From Pseudomonadota bacterium (lineage in GTDB: Bacteria; Pseudomonadota; Gammaproteobacteria; Xanthomonadales; Xanthomonadaceae), in contig JAFEBX010000003.1 in the NCBI GenBank assembly GCA_018242425.1, positions 310,001-374,000 of the forward strand: a stretch of 64,000 nucleotides of DNA. Reading direction: 5' to 3'. Below are positions 24,142-34,749 of this stretch, one piece after another. The notes beneath the pieces were generated by a model that saw only the letters and a list, made by a program, of their open reading frames with translations, ran no database searches and was not told the origin of the DNA. The translations under genes and the position numbers were made by a program. The first letter of the stretch is position 1, and each line of letters starts with the position of its first letter.

Positions 24142-25291
24142 TGCGGTTCTCCCTGGAAAGTTTTGAATCTGCTGTGGATTGCTGCGCGCCTTCGCTGCGG
24201 GCGCGCTCCTCGCGGATCTCGCGTTCTGCATCCGCCTGCGCGTCGTTGCGCGACAGGCGTTCACGCTCGGCGGCATCGATCGATTGCTTCGCACTCGGCT
24301 CCGCGTGTTCGATCGCTTCGCCGCGCATCGCCGCCAGTCCGGCCTGGCCTTCCAGCCCGAACAGGCTGCGGATGCGCAGGTCGCGCTGCGGGAACGGAAT
24401 CTCGATCCCGTGGGCATTGAGCGCCGTGTCCAGCTCCCACAGGTAAGCCGCCATCACCGATGTATAGCGTCGCGATGCTTCCGCGTTGAGCCAGACCACC
24501 AGCAGGTAATTGACCTGGCTGCCACCGAACCCCACCAGCCACACCTGAGGCTGGCGATCGCCTTCCGTGGCCAGGGTGAACGGCACCTGCGCGGCGGCTT
24601 CCAGCGCAGCCTTCTTCACCAGTTCCTTGTCGGTGCCGTAGGCCACGTCGAACGGCACGCGGATGCGCCGATACACCGAGTTGTAGGTCCAGTTCACCAC
24701 CCGCTTGGTCATGAACTCGGAATTCGGGACCAGGATGTCGATGTTGTCGTTGGTGGTGACGCGGGTCGAGCGGATGTCGATGGCGCGCACGGTGCCGCGG
24801 ATGTCGCCTTCCAGTTCGACGAAATCACCGACCTTCAACGAGCGATCGAACAACAGGATCAAACCGGAAATGAAATTGTTGAAGATCGCCTGCAGGCCGA
24901 AACCCAGGCCGACGCCCAATGCTCCGGTGAACACGCTGAACTTGCCGATGGGAACGCCGATCGCAGCGAACGCAGTCAGCAACCCGATCAGGATGAACAG
25001 GTAGGACACCACCCGCGTGAACGTATAGAGCCCGGCCTGATTGACCCCCGGATTGCGCGTGGCATAGCGCGACAACGTGCGGCGCATCAGCCAGATCGCG
25101 GCCCAGGTCGCCACCGCGATCAGGATCAACAGGACCACGCCGCCGACGGTCACGGTCACCCCGGACAGGTGGACCAGTTTGAAATCCAGCAACGGCTCCA
25201 GGCCATCCAGCCCCTTGTCCACCGACTGTTCGGCGGCCTGGCGGACGCGGTCACTCGCGTCGCGCATGTCCTGGCCAGCCTCGGGGCGCAT
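24128..25291 (-). CDS. MscS-family mechanosensitive ion channel
   Basis: A 387-residue membrane channel that opens under osmotic downshock. An N-terminal soluble segment precedes three to four helices, then the MscS pore and beta-domain: GLGFGLQAIFNNFISGLILL, followed by VGDFVELEGDIRGTVRAIDIRST and NSEFMTKRVVNW, all characteristic. The tail after about residue 330 is charged and unconserved. ATG at 25291 is chosen; the preceding codon is GTG immediately after the aceF stop. It lies between aceF and lpdA and touches both, so it appears cotranscribed with pyruvate dehydrogenase genes. Confidence 0.92.
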   Translation of the reverse strand: MRPEAGQDMRDASDRVRQAAEQSVDKGLDGLEPLLDFKLVHLSGVTVTVGGVVLLILIAVATWAAIWLMRRTLSRYATRNPGVNQAGLYTFTRVVSYLFILIGLLTAFAAIGVPIGKFSVFTGALGVGLGFGLQAIFNNFISGLILLFDRSLKVGDFVELEGDIRGTVRAIDIRSTRVTTNDNIDILVPNSEFMTKRVVNWTYNSVYRRIRVPFDVAYGTDKELVKKAALEAAAQVPFTLATEGDRQPQVWLVGFGGSQVNYLLVVWLNAEASRRYTSVMAAYLWELDTALNAHGIEIPFPQRDLRIRSLFGLEGQAGLAAMRGEAIEHAEPSAKQSIDAAERERLSRNDAQADAEREIREERARSEGAQQSTADSKLSRENRNGRD

Positions 25292-25294
25292 CAC

Positions 25295-26695
25295 TTACAG
25301 CATCGCCCGGCGCATGTCCGCCAGCACCTGCGCCAGATAGGTGGTGAAGCGCGCTGCGAGCGCGCCATCGATCACGCGGTGGTCGTAGCTGAGCGACAGC
25401 GGCAACATCATCTGCGGCTGGAAGGCCTTGCCGTCCCACACGGGCTGCATCTCCGACTTCGACACGCCGAGGATCGCCACTTCCGGCGCATTGATGATCG
25501 GGGTGAACGCGGTGCCGCCGATGCCGCCAAGCGAACTGATGGTGAAACAGCCGCCCTGCATCTGGTCGGGCTTGAGTTTGCCGTCGCGCGCCAGCGCCGC
25601 GAGTTCGCCCATTTCCTGCGCGATCTGCATCACGCCCTTCTGGTCGGCATCGCGCAGCACCGGAACGACGAGGCCGTTCGGGGTGTCGGCGGCGAAGCCG
25701 ATGTGGAAATACTTCTTCAACACCAGATTGTCGCCGTCGAGCGAGGCGTTGAAGGTCGGATACTTCTTCAGCGCGGCGACGCAGGCCTTGATCAGGAAGG
25801 CGAGCATGGTGACCTTGCCGGCTTTGCCGGCCGCGATCGCCTTGGCGTTCTCGTTGTTGAGGGCGACGCGCAACTCCTCGAGCGAACTGATGTCGGCACG
25901 ATCGAATTGGGTGACGTGCGGGATCATCGCCCAGTTGCGGGCGAGGTTGGCACCGGAAATCTTCTGGATGCGCGACAGCGGCTTGGTCTCGATCTCGCCG
26001 AACTTGGTGAAATCGACCTTGGGCCACGGCAGCAGGTTGAGGCCGTTGCCGCCACCGCCGCCTGCGGCCTGCGTCGCGCCGCCACCGGCGAGCGCCGACT
26101 TCACGAAGGACTGAATGTCCTCGCGGACGATGCGACCCTTGTCGCCACTGCCCTTGACCTGCAGCAGGTCGACGCCGAGTTCGCGCGCGTACAGGCGCAC
26201 CACCGGACTGGCGTACGGCACCTTGTCCGGCATCACCGCATCGGCATCGAAACGCACCGGCGGCAGGCCCGCGCCCGAGGCGTGCGGCGGCTGCGGCGGA
26301 CGCGGCGCCGCGAATGTATTGGTGTCGATCGATTCCTGGGTCAGCTTGTCGGGCGTTGCCGACACTTCGACCGGCTCCACGGCGCCGGCCTTTTCGGAAT
26401 TGGCGACCAGCGGCGCGCCAGCCACCGGTTCCGCGCGTTGCGGTTCGCCCGCGCCCTGCGCCTCGATCACCGCGACCACCGCGCCCTGCGACACGTTGTC
26501 GCCGAGCTTGACGCGCAATTCCTTGATGACGCCCGCGAACTCCGCCGGCACTTCCATCGTCGCCTTGTCGGACTCCAGCGTGACCAGTCCTTCGTCCTTG
26601 GCGACGGTGTCGCCGACCTTCACCAGCAATTCGATGACGGGGATGTCGTGGTAGTCGCCGATATCGGGGACGCGGGATTCCTTGAGATCGGCCAT
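25295..26695 (-). CDS. aceF: Dihydrolipoyllysine-residue acetyltransferase (PDH E2)
   Basis: A 466-residue core subunit of pyruvate dehydrogenase. It has one lipoyl domain (residues 1 to about 80, LESDKATMEV), an Ala/Pro linker, a peripheral-subunit-binding domain (about 155-190, ASPVVRLYARELGVDL) and the catalytic domain ending with the active-site LSYDHRVIDGALAARF. E. coli has three lipoyl domains; this has one. ATG at 26695 is chosen over GTG at 26731. First gene of aceF-mscS-lpdA; aceE lies 26 kb away. Confidence 0.97.
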   Translation of the reverse strand: MADLKESRVPDIGDYHDIPVIELLVKVGDTVAKDEGLVTLESDKATMEVPAEFAGVIKELRVKLGDNVSQGAVVAVIEAQGAGEPQRAEPVAGAPLVANSEKAGAVEPVEVSATPDKLTQESIDTNTFAAPRPPQPPHASGAGLPPVRFDADAVMPDKVPYASPVVRLYARELGVDLLQVKGSGDKGRIVREDIQSFVKSALAGGGATQAAGGGGGNGLNLLPWPKVDFTKFGEIETKPLSRIQKISGANLARNWAMIPHVTQFDRADISSLEELRVALNNENAKAIAAGKAGKVTMLAFLIKACVAALKKYPTFNASLDGDNLVLKKYFHIGFAADTPNGLVVPVLRDADQKGVMQIAQEMGELAALARDGKLKPDQMQGGCFTISSLGGIGGTAFTPIINAPEVAILGVSKSEMQPVWDGKAFQPQMMLPLSLSYDHRVIDGALAARFTTYLAQVLADMRRAML

Positions 26696-26782
26696 GACGC
26701 ACTCCGGGCAGTAGAACCCCAATTTGGCCACATTTCCGGTCCCCGGACAAACGAAACCCGTGATTTTCCAATATGACCCGGG

Positions 26783-27340
26783 TCAAATACGATGGTGCCG
26801 GTGGCGCTGCCCCTGCCGCAGCCGTGCACGCAGCGCCCAGCTCCAGGCGAAGTAGTGGCCGAGCAGCAGCCCGCCGAAGGCAAACAGGCTGTCTGGCCGC
26901 AGCAGCCAGGGGCCATCCATCACCTGGGGATGGAGCGTGAGCCCGTACTTGAAGAGCTGCCAGATCCCGATGGCGAGGCGCCCGGCGACCAGCAGGGTCA
27001 GCAACAGGGAGACCAGGGCATGCGGCTGGACGTGCAGGTGGTGGCCTTCCCATTCCAGGCGTGCCGACCACAGGTTGAGCAGGCCGAGCGCGAACCCCAG
27101 CGCCAGTCCGCCGCAGGCCGCGGCGAAGGCATCGTCCAGCCAACGCTGCGCCAGCGCCGCGCCAATCAGGAAGGTGGCCAGCGACAGCAGGAGCGTCCAG
27201 GCATTGAGGCCGGCCAGCCACGGCAGCACCCGCCGCCGCGACTTGCCGAAGCGGTAGCGCTGCATCAGCGACAACGGCAACAGCACGATCCATAGCAGGA
27301 CCAGTGCAAGCAGCAACAGCGGGACGAGCAGGAGCGGCAT
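26783..27340 (-). CDS. Multi-pass membrane protein, possibly DUF1453
   Basis: A 185-residue protein with four or five predicted helices and a His/Arg-rich C-terminus (RLRQGQRHRHHRI). It resembles small inner-membrane proteins annotated as DUF1453, but the match is by general appearance. Function unknown. It ends 87 bases before aceF on the same strand and is divergent from yajQ across 61 bases. Confidence 0.65.
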   Translation of the reverse strand: MPLLLVPLLLLALVLLWIVLLPLSLMQRYRFGKSRRRVLPWLAGLNAWTLLLSLATFLIGAALAQRWLDDAFAAACGGLALGFALGLLNLWSARLEWEGHHLHVQPHALVSLLLTLLVAGRLAIGIWQLFKYGLTLHPQVMDGPWLLRPDSLFAFGGLLLGHYFAWSWALRARLRQGQRHRHHRI

Positions 27341-27401
27341 GTCGTGATGGTATCGGCAAGGCGGCTGGTAAAATGCGTGCATCGATTTCCAGGAGCGACC
27401 C

Positions 27402-27884
27402 ATGCCCTCGTTCGACGTCGTGTCCGAAGTGGACATCCACGAACTCACCAATGCGGTCGACCAGGCCAACCGCGAGCTGTCGACGCGCTTCGACTTCAAG
27501 GGCGTGGACGCCAAGTACACGCTCGACGAGAAGTCGATCGCCATGTCGGCGCCCAGCGAGTTCCAGCTGCAACAGATGAGCGACATCCTGCGCGCGCGCC
27601 TGACCGCGCGGAAGATCGACCCGCGCTGCCTGGAACCGGGTGACGTCGAGACCAATGTCGCCGGTGCGCGCCAGACCATCGTGGTCAAGCAGGGCATCGA
27701 GCGCGAACTGGCCAAGAAGCTGCAAGGCGCGATCAAGGACAGCAAGATCAAGGTGGAATCGCAGATCAACGGCGACAAGCTGCGGGTGACCGGCAAGAAG
27801 CGCGACGACCTGCAGGGCGTGATGGCGTTGCTGCGCGGACAGGAATTCGAACGCCCGCTGCAGTTCGACAACTTCCGTGATTGA
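27402..27884 (+). CDS. yajQ: YajQ-family nucleotide (cyclic di-GMP) binding protein
   Basis: A 160-residue cytosolic protein with tandem RRM-like folds. The start MPSFDVVSEVDIHELTNAVDQ and the segments RFDFKG, KKLQGAIKDSKIKVE and TGKKRDDLQ are family hallmarks. In Xanthomonas a YajQ protein binds cyclic di-GMP and works with a LysR-type regulator in virulence control; that role is an inference here. A clear AGGAG lies at 27391-27395. The following gene overlaps by 8 bases. Confidence 0.95.
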   Translation: MPSFDVVSEVDIHELTNAVDQANRELSTRFDFKGVDAKYTLDEKSIAMSAPSEFQLQQMSDILRARLTARKIDPRCLEPGDVETNVAGARQTIVVKQGIERELAKKLQGAIKDSKIKVESQINGDKLRVTGKKRDDLQGVMALLRGQEFERPLQFDNFRD

Positions 27885-28464
27885 CTCGCGCGAGCGCTCG
27901 TCAGCCGTGACTGAGATGGGCGAAGTCGACGCCGCCGCGGTCGAAGCCGACATCCGCGGCTGGATCGAGAAGGCGGTGATCGGGCTGAACCTGTGCCCGT
28001 TCGCCAAGGCGGTCTACGTGAAGCAGCAGGTGCGGATCGTGGTCAGCGACGCCAGCACCGAGTCGGCGTTGCTGGAACAGCTGGGCGAGGAGTTGCTGCT
28101 GTTGCGCGACACGCCAGCCGAAACGATCGACACCACGCTGCTGGTGCATCCGCAAGTGCTGGGGGATTTCCTCGACTACAACGATTTCCTGGAACACGCC
28201 GATGCGCTGGTGGAATCGCTGGGGCTGGACGGCGAGTTGCAGGTGGCGAGTTTCCATCCGCAGTACCAGTTCGCGGACACCGATCCCGACGATGCCAGCA
28301 ACCTGACCAATCGCGCGCCGTGGCCGGCGCTGCATCTGTTGCGCGAGGCGAGCATCGATCGCGCAGTGGCGGCGTATCCGGATCCCGACGCGATCATCGA
28401 GCGCAATATCGCGACGGTGACGGCGCTCGGTGTCGAGGGGTATCGGAAGTTGTTGCGCGGGTAG
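27877..28464 (+). CDS. DUF1415 family protein
   Basis: A 195-residue cytosolic protein of unknown function. It carries the family segments ADIRGWIEKAVIGLNLCPFA near the start, FHPQYQFADTDPDDASNLTNRAPWP in the middle and LREASIDRA later; the invariant Cys of NLCPFA is present. GTG at 27877 overlaps yajQ by 8 bases; alternative starts at 27907 or 27916 would shorten it without touching the conserved part. Confidence 0.85.
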   Translation: MIDSRERSSAVTEMGEVDAAAVEADIRGWIEKAVIGLNLCPFAKAVYVKQQVRIVVSDASTESALLEQLGEELLLLRDTPAETIDTTLLVHPQVLGDFLDYNDFLEHADALVESLGLDGELQVASFHPQYQFADTDPDDASNLTNRAPWPALHLLREASIDRAVAAYPDPDAIIERNIATVTALGVEGYRKLLRG

Positions 28465-28499
28465 GAGCAAAAGCTCGCACACGCTGGCTTCGCGGGTGA

Positions 28500-28587
28500 C
28501 CAGCTCCGGTGCGCGGGACGCCGTGAATACGTCCATGTAGGCTCGTGCGCCGCATCCATGCGGCGCAACGCCCGCGCTCCGGACTGG
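28500..28587. repeat. Short inverted-repeat element nested next to copy B
   Basis: An 88-base unit bounded by imperfect inverted ends (CCAGCTCCGGTGCGCGGG at 28500-28517; CCCGCGCTCCGGACTGG at 28571-28587). Inside are the 27-base core of copies A and B in reverse orientation (28518-28544) and a perfect 9-base stem, GCGCCGCAT (28547-28555) with ATGCGGCGC (28558-28566). It interrupts sequence that is contiguous in copy A (CGCGGGTG then TTGTTGCT near 14343-14357). Confidence 0.65.
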
Positions 28588-28646
28588 CACACCCGCCGCC
28601 GCGCGCGTGTTGTTGCTATCTGAGAGAAAAGCAAAAAGCTCGCCAC

Positions 28647-28769
28647 CGGCGGCGCCTGCGCGGTTCGTCCGTATCGCCGACCATACGAGGCATGGATGCC
28701 GAGTCGAGCCTACATGGACGTATTCACGGCGTGTCGGCGATACGGATAACCGCGACAGGCGCAAAGCCG
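28647..28769. repeat. Inverted-repeat element, copy B
   Basis: A 123-base copy of the element at 14384-14586. The terminal inverted arms (28647-28681 and 28733-28769) match copy A almost base for base, and the 27-base core (28706-28732) is identical. The interior is shorter than in copy A by about 80 bases. With the nested unit it fills the 323-base gap between the DUF1415 and pseudouridine synthase genes; no coding is seen in that gap. Confidence 0.75.
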
Positions 28770-28787
28770 GGCGGCAATGCCGCGCTT

Positions 28788-29498
28788 CTACCGAGAGAAC
28801 AACACCTCGCGCTCGCCCTCGCCAAGCAGACGCCATTCGCCTTCGGCCAGATCACCGAGGTCGAGTCCACCGACGCGCTCGCGATGCAATGCATCGACAT
28901 GGTTGCCGACCGCCGCGAACATCCGCCGCACCTGGTGGTAGCGGCCTTCGTGCAGCGCAAGTCGCGCCTCGCGCGCCGACAGCACTTCCAGTTCCGCTGG
29001 CAGCAGCGGTGTTTTTTCGCCTTCCAGCATCAGCGTGCCGCTGGCGAACACCGTGCCTTCATCACCACGCAGGTCGCTGGCCAACCGCGCGCGATAGACC
29101 TTCGGCAGCTTCGACTTCGGCGCGATGATCCGATGCAGCAACGTGCCGTCGTCGGTCATCAGCAACAGTCCTGACGTGTCGCGATCGAGCCGGCCGACGG
29201 GAGAAACCACCGGATCGCGCTGGCGGAACCGGCGCGGCAGCAGGTCGTAGATCAACCGCCCCTTGTCCTTGGTCGAACAGGTATGGCCGGTCGGCTTGTT
29301 GAGCATCAGCAACAGGCCCGGCGCGGGATCGAGCACCGCGCCATCGATGCGGATGTCGTCGTGGTCGCGGACATCATCGCCATACAGGGGTTCGCCGGCA
29401 GCATCGCTGATCCGGCCATCCGCGAACATCGCCAGCACGTCACGACGACTGCCGTAGCCAAGGTTCGCGAGATAGCGCAGCAACTTGACCTTGCTCAC
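28788..29498 (-). CDS. RsuA-family rRNA pseudouridine synthase
   Basis: A 236-residue enzyme that isomerises a uridine in small-subunit rRNA, by analogy with RsuA (U516). An S4 RNA-binding domain (residues 1 to about 55, LLRYLANLGYGSRRDVLAMF) is followed by the synthase domain, with the catalytic Asp in GRLDRDTSGLLL and the motif LHEGRYHQVRRMFAAVGN. The GTG at 29498 overlaps the rsmC stop (GTGA), indicating coupling. Length fits E. coli RsuA (231). RsuA is favoured over RluB/E/F by length and GRLDRDTSGL context. Confidence 0.88.
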   Translation of the reverse strand: MSKVKLLRYLANLGYGSRRDVLAMFADGRISDAAGEPLYGDDVRDHDDIRIDGAVLDPAPGLLLMLNKPTGHTCSTKDKGRLIYDLLPRRFRQRDPVVSPVGRLDRDTSGLLLMTDDGTLLHRIIAPKSKLPKVYRARLASDLRGDEGTVFASGTLMLEGEKTPLLPAELEVLSAREARLALHEGRYHQVRRMFAAVGNHVDALHRERVGGLDLGDLAEGEWRLLGEGEREVLFSR

Positions 29499-30520
29499 CG
29501 GCGCGGCTCCGCCGCATGCAGCACCTTGAAGCCGGCGTGTTTCGCGACTGCGTCGACGCGTGCGAACCGTCGCGCCAGCACTTCTTCGTAGGGAAGATGG
29601 GAGTTCGCCACCATCCACAACTGTCCGCGCGACTGCAAGGCATCGGCGGCGGCATCGATGAAGCGCTGGCCGAGCTCGGGAATGCCGCGCTTGCCGGTGA
29701 GGTGGAATGGCGGATTCATCACCACCGCATCGAAACGCTCCTGTACGCCAGTCGCGATGTCATGCCAGTGGAATCGCGCATCGACCGTGGAATCGTCGAG
29801 ATTGCGCTTTGCAAGTTGCAGCGCGCGGTGATCGGCTTCGTACAGATCGATCTGGCGCACTTGCTGGCAATGTCGTACCACGTGACGCGACAACACGCCG
29901 GTTCCGGCACCAAAATCGGCAACCTTTCCGGACAGATCGGCAGGCAGGTGCATCATCAGCAATGCACTGGCTGGATCGACACTGTCGGCGGAAAACACCC
30001 CGGCCTGCGTCCACAGCCCGTCAGCACGTTGTCGCGGCTCGGCGGCATGCAGCCATTCCTCCATCAATGCGACGTCGACCGCCTGCGGCGATGCCCAGAC
30101 CACGCGGCATTTGTGCTTGGACTGCACGGCGCCACCACCAAAGAGCCGCATGAAATCCGCTTCCAGTGATTTCGCGCCTTCATCGTTGGCGGCGCAGGCC
30201 ACCACCTGGCCATCGGCCGCGCACAATCGCGCGGCGCGCGCCAGCAATGCCCGGCTCCAGGCACGCGCACGCGGCGCCAGCAACAGCACCAGCGACTGCG
30301 ATCCGGCGGCGATGCCGTCATCGCCAGCCCGGGCCTCGACACCCACGCGCGCCAGCGCATCGAAATCGGGCCGGAACGGTTGCACGCATGCCAGCGAACG
30401 CCAGCGCGACGGCAACGGCGACCGCGCATTGAGGAATATCCCGGAGGCATCGGCGGGCAGCGCGATGCGACCGCTGTCGAGCGGCAGCCACAGGGCCTGG
30501 AGGGCAGGATCGTCTTTCAT
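29495..30520 (-). CDS. rsmC: 16S rRNA (guanine-N2)-methyltransferase RsmC
   Basis: A 341-residue SAM-dependent enzyme methylating G1207 of 16S rRNA. The C-terminal half has the SAM motif VADFGAGTGVLS and the catalytic NPPFH in DAVVMNPPFHLTGKRGI; the N-terminal half is the degenerate methyltransferase domain of this family. The ATG at 30520 gives standard length. It is translationally coupled to the rRNA pseudouridine synthase gene, so the pair forms a small-subunit rRNA modification unit. Confidence 0.9.
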   Translation of the reverse strand: MKDDPALQALWLPLDSGRIALPADASGIFLNARSPLPSRWRSLACVQPFRPDFDALARVGVEARAGDDGIAAGSQSLVLLLAPRARAWSRALLARAARLCAADGQVVACAANDEGAKSLEADFMRLFGGGAVQSKHKCRVVWASPQAVDVALMEEWLHAAEPRQRADGLWTQAGVFSADSVDPASALLMMHLPADLSGKVADFGAGTGVLSRHVVRHCQQVRQIDLYEADHRALQLAKRNLDDSTVDARFHWHDIATGVQERFDAVVMNPPFHLTGKRGIPELGQRFIDAAADALQSRGQLWMVANSHLPYEEVLARRFARVDAVAKHAGFKVLHAAEPRR

Positions 30521-30592
30521 ATACCGACATAGTGTGCCGCAGCAGGCCCGTGGCGTATCCTTTGCGGCCTGTATCACCGCCACCGCACCGCC

Positions 30593-30829
30593 ATGACCGA
30601 CGCCCCGCCCGACCGCCTGAGCAACGACCCGCGCAGCAAATTCCACGATCCCGACCTGCTGGAACGCGGCATCGGCATCCGTTTCAACGGGGTCGAACGC
30701 ACCAATGTCGAAGAGTATTGCGTGAGCGAAGGCTGGATCCGCGTGGCGATGGGACGTGCGCTCGATCGTCGTGGCCAGCCGATGACGATGAAGATCAAGG
30801 GCACGGTCGAGCCCTGGTTCCGCACCTGA
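30593..30829 (+). CDS. DUF3297 family protein
   Basis: A 78-residue cytosolic protein of unknown function. The conserved pattern is NDPRSKFHDPDLLERGIGI, then NGVERTNVEEYCVSEGW and a DRRGQPMTMKIKGTVEPWF end. It is divergent from rsmC across 72 bases. Confidence 0.88.
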   Translation: MTDAPPDRLSNDPRSKFHDPDLLERGIGIRFNGVERTNVEEYCVSEGWIRVAMGRALDRRGQPMTMKIKGTVEPWFRT

Positions 30830-30929
30830 ACCGCGCCTCCCACGCAAAAACTGCGCTCACGTCCGCTTAAGGGCGCGATGGTCTACCGTGTGCGGGCACC
30901 GCAAGGGTGCGCCACACGGAAGAATGCCC

Positions 30930-31373
30930 ATGCGCAAAACCATTTTCATCGCCACATTCGCCGCGGCCGCGCTGTTCGCGCAAAACGCCAGCGCAGGCGA
31001 GCTCAGCTGCAACCTGCGCTTCAACCTCAAGGGCTGGTCGGCCTTCTACAAGCATTCCGAAGGCAATGGCATCGTCCGCTGCAGCGACGGCAGCAGCTTG
31101 CCGGTGAAGATCGAAGCCAAGGGCGGCGGCCTGACCTTCGGCAAATCCAACATCCGCGACGGCCAGGGCAAGTTCTCCAGCGTCAACAACATCCGCGACG
31201 TGATCGGCGGCTATGCAACGGCCGAAGCCAGCGCCGCAGCCGGCGACGCGGTGAAGGCGCAGGTCGTGACCAAGGGCCCGATCTCGCTCGCCTTGTCCGG
31301 CAAGGGCAAGGGCGTCGAACTCGGCGTCTCGTTCGGCAGCTTCATCATCAGCGAAGCTGGCGGCAAGCACTGA
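30930..31373 (+). CDS. Exported protein of unknown function
   Basis: A 147-residue secreted protein. ATG at 30930 is preferred over 30924 because GGAAG (30918-30922) is then 7 bases away. The signal peptide MRKTIFIATFAAAALFA cleaves near ASA-GE. The mature part has two cysteines (ELSCNLRF, IVRCSDGS) likely to pair and a Gly-rich beta pattern (GGGLTFGKSNIRDGQGKFS). I cannot name the family. Confidence 0.75.
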   Translation: MRKTIFIATFAAAALFAQNASAGELSCNLRFNLKGWSAFYKHSEGNGIVRCSDGSSLPVKIEAKGGGLTFGKSNIRDGQGKFSSVNNIRDVIGGYATAEASAAAGDAVKAQVVTKGPISLALSGKGKGVELGVSFGSFIISEAGGKH

Positions 31374-31466
31374 TCGAACACGGCATCGCGCTGCTGGCGC
31401 GATGCAACATCACCGCGGCGGCGGGCATTGCTAACATCGCATGCCCTCCGCCCCCGGTGATGTCCG

Positions 31467-33140
<1,674 letters not shown>

Positions 33141-33168
33141 TCGTTTCATCAACATGGGGAAGGGGAAA

Positions 33169-34026
33169 ATGATCCAACGTTGCACACACTTGCTGGCCGC
33201 ATTCGCGCTGGCATTGCTGGTCATGCCGGCATTCGCGGACGAAACTTCAGGCAATACCGATCCGGTCGAACAACTGGCCTGGCAGGTCGGTCCGAACACG
33301 GCCAGGCTGGGGAGCCAGGCCACCCTGCAGGTGCCGAAGGGCTATCGCTTCCTCGACAGCGCCAATTCGCACAAGCTGGAAGAGTTGATGCACAACCCGC
33401 CCAGCGAGGGCGAGCTTTACACGCTGGCACCCGACGACCTGCACTGGATCGCGCTGCTGTCGTTCGATGCCATCGGCTACGTGAAGGATGACGAGAAACT
33501 CGATGCCGACGCGCTGCTGAAGTCGGTGCAGGAAGGCACCGAGGCCAGCAACGAGGAGCGCCGCAAGCGCGGCTGGGGTGCGATCCACGCCACCGGCTGG
33601 AGCTTCAAGCCGCAATACGATCCGCAGTCGCACCGGCTGGAGTGGGCGATCATCGGCGAGAACGAGCAGACCAAGGGCCAGACGATCAACTACAACACCC
33701 GCCTGCTCGGTCGCCATGGCGTGATGAACGTGGTCGTGCTCGCCGACCCGGAAACGCTGACCGCATCGATCAACGAGTTCAAGGGCATGTTGCCGGGCTA
33801 CGAATTCAACGATGGCGAACGCTACGCGCAGTTCAAGGCCGGCGACCACGTCGCGGAAATCGGCCTGGCCGCGCTGGTCACCGGCGGCGCCGCCGCGATC
33901 GCCGCCAAGAAGGGCTTGTTCGCGACGATCGGCATCGCGCTGGTGAAATTCTGGAAACTGCTGCTGGTCGGCATTGCCGCCGCCGGTGCCGCGATCAAGC
34001 GCTTCTTCTCGCGCGACAAGACCTGA
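33169..34026 (+). CDS. DUF2167 family membrane protein
   Basis: A 285-residue envelope protein of unknown function. It has a signal peptide (MIQRCTHLLAAFALALLVMPAFA), a soluble domain with FDAIGYVKDDEKLDADALLKS and GWSFKPQYDPQSHRLEWAI typical of DUF2167, and a hydrophobic C-terminus of one or two helices ending RFFSRDKT. ATG 33169 is preferred; ATG 33154 in frame is possible and would overlap the purine-rich ribosome-binding stretch. It heads a tight three-gene run with the next two membrane proteins. Confidence 0.85.
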   Translation: MIQRCTHLLAAFALALLVMPAFADETSGNTDPVEQLAWQVGPNTARLGSQATLQVPKGYRFLDSANSHKLEELMHNPPSEGELYTLAPDDLHWIALLSFDAIGYVKDDEKLDADALLKSVQEGTEASNEERRKRGWGAIHATGWSFKPQYDPQSHRLEWAIIGENEQTKGQTINYNTRLLGRHGVMNVVVLADPETLTASINEFKGMLPGYEFNDGERYAQFKAGDHVAEIGLAALVTGGAAAIAAKKGLFATIGIALVKFWKLLLVGIAAAGAAIKRFFSRDKT

Positions 34027-34032
34027 TCTCCG

Positions 34033-34749
34033 ATGTGGATCGCGGGCGAATGGCTGCTCGTCGCCGGCATCCTGCTGTTCTACCTGCAGGATGCCGCGCT
34101 GCTGCTCTACCACGATGAAGTCGCCATCAGCGAACGCTGGCGGAGCTGGAACGTCTCCGCCAGCGCCGGCGTCGAACTCGCCGGACGCCACCTCTTCATG
34201 CCCAATCCGCTGCTGCCGCAGCGCGCGGTCTTCCGTGCGACGTGGACGGCAACCGATGGCGCCGACGACGGCGCGCGCCTCGATGCCTTCCTGTCGCAGC
34301 TGATGCCGTTCCGCATCGGCTGCGTCCTGGCGTGGTCGATCGTGCTGGTGGCGATCCCCGCCAGCGTGCTGGCCCATCGTTCGCCGACATTGCTGCTGGC
34401 GGAATTGCTGGCGTCATACCTCGTCACCGCGGCCATGGGGGTTTTCGCCTGGCGTCGCCGCAAGGCGCTCGGGCTTGACACGAAAGCGGCACTCGGCCTG
34501 ATCGCGGAAACATTGTTGTGCCCGCCGTATTCGGTGAACACCCTGCGCCGCCTGTGCCGGCATCATGCGTTCGGCAGCGATCCCGTCGCGTTCGCCGCTC
34601 GTCGTTGCAATGCGCGTGATCGCGCAACGCTGCGCCAAGAATTGCTCGCACGCACCGACATCGACCTCTCCTTCGCCGATCCCGGCAGCGCACAACATGC
34701 CAGCCTGCAGGCGCGCCACGAACGCATCGCACGGAGCCTTCCCGCATGA
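34033..34749 (+). CDS. Membrane protein of unknown function
   Basis: A 238-residue protein with an N-terminal helix (about residues 4-26), two central helices (about 96-115 and 120-140) and a soluble Arg-rich C-terminus. I do not recognise the family. It starts 6 bases after DUF2167 and overlaps the next gene by 4 bases (ATGA), so it is part of a coupled cluster. Confidence 0.7.
   Translation: MWIAGEWLLVAGILLFYLQDAALLLYHDEVAISERWRSWNVSASAGVELAGRHLFMPNPLLPQRAVFRATWTATDGADDGARLDAFLSQLMPFRIGCVLAWSIVLVAIPASVLAHRSPTLLLAELLASYLVTAAMGVFAWRRRKALGLDTKAALGLIAETLLCPPYSVNTLRRLCRHHAFGSDPVAFAARRCNARDRATLRQELLARTDIDLSFADPGSAQHASLQARHERIARSLPA

Noticed and set aside
24179..26776. A long open frame opposite aceF and mscS
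   Set aside because: It spans two real genes on the other strand and shows no recognisable protein features.
25251..28007. A long minus-strand frame covering yajQ, the DUF1453-like gene and aceF in another frame
   Set aside because: It runs out of frame through several well-supported genes, and its translation has no conserved motif.
28465..28787. Possible CRISPR or small RNA gene because of repeated hairpins
   Set aside because: Repeats are not regularly spaced and have no spacers; terminal inverted repeats fit a mobile-type element instead. No tRNA fold was found.
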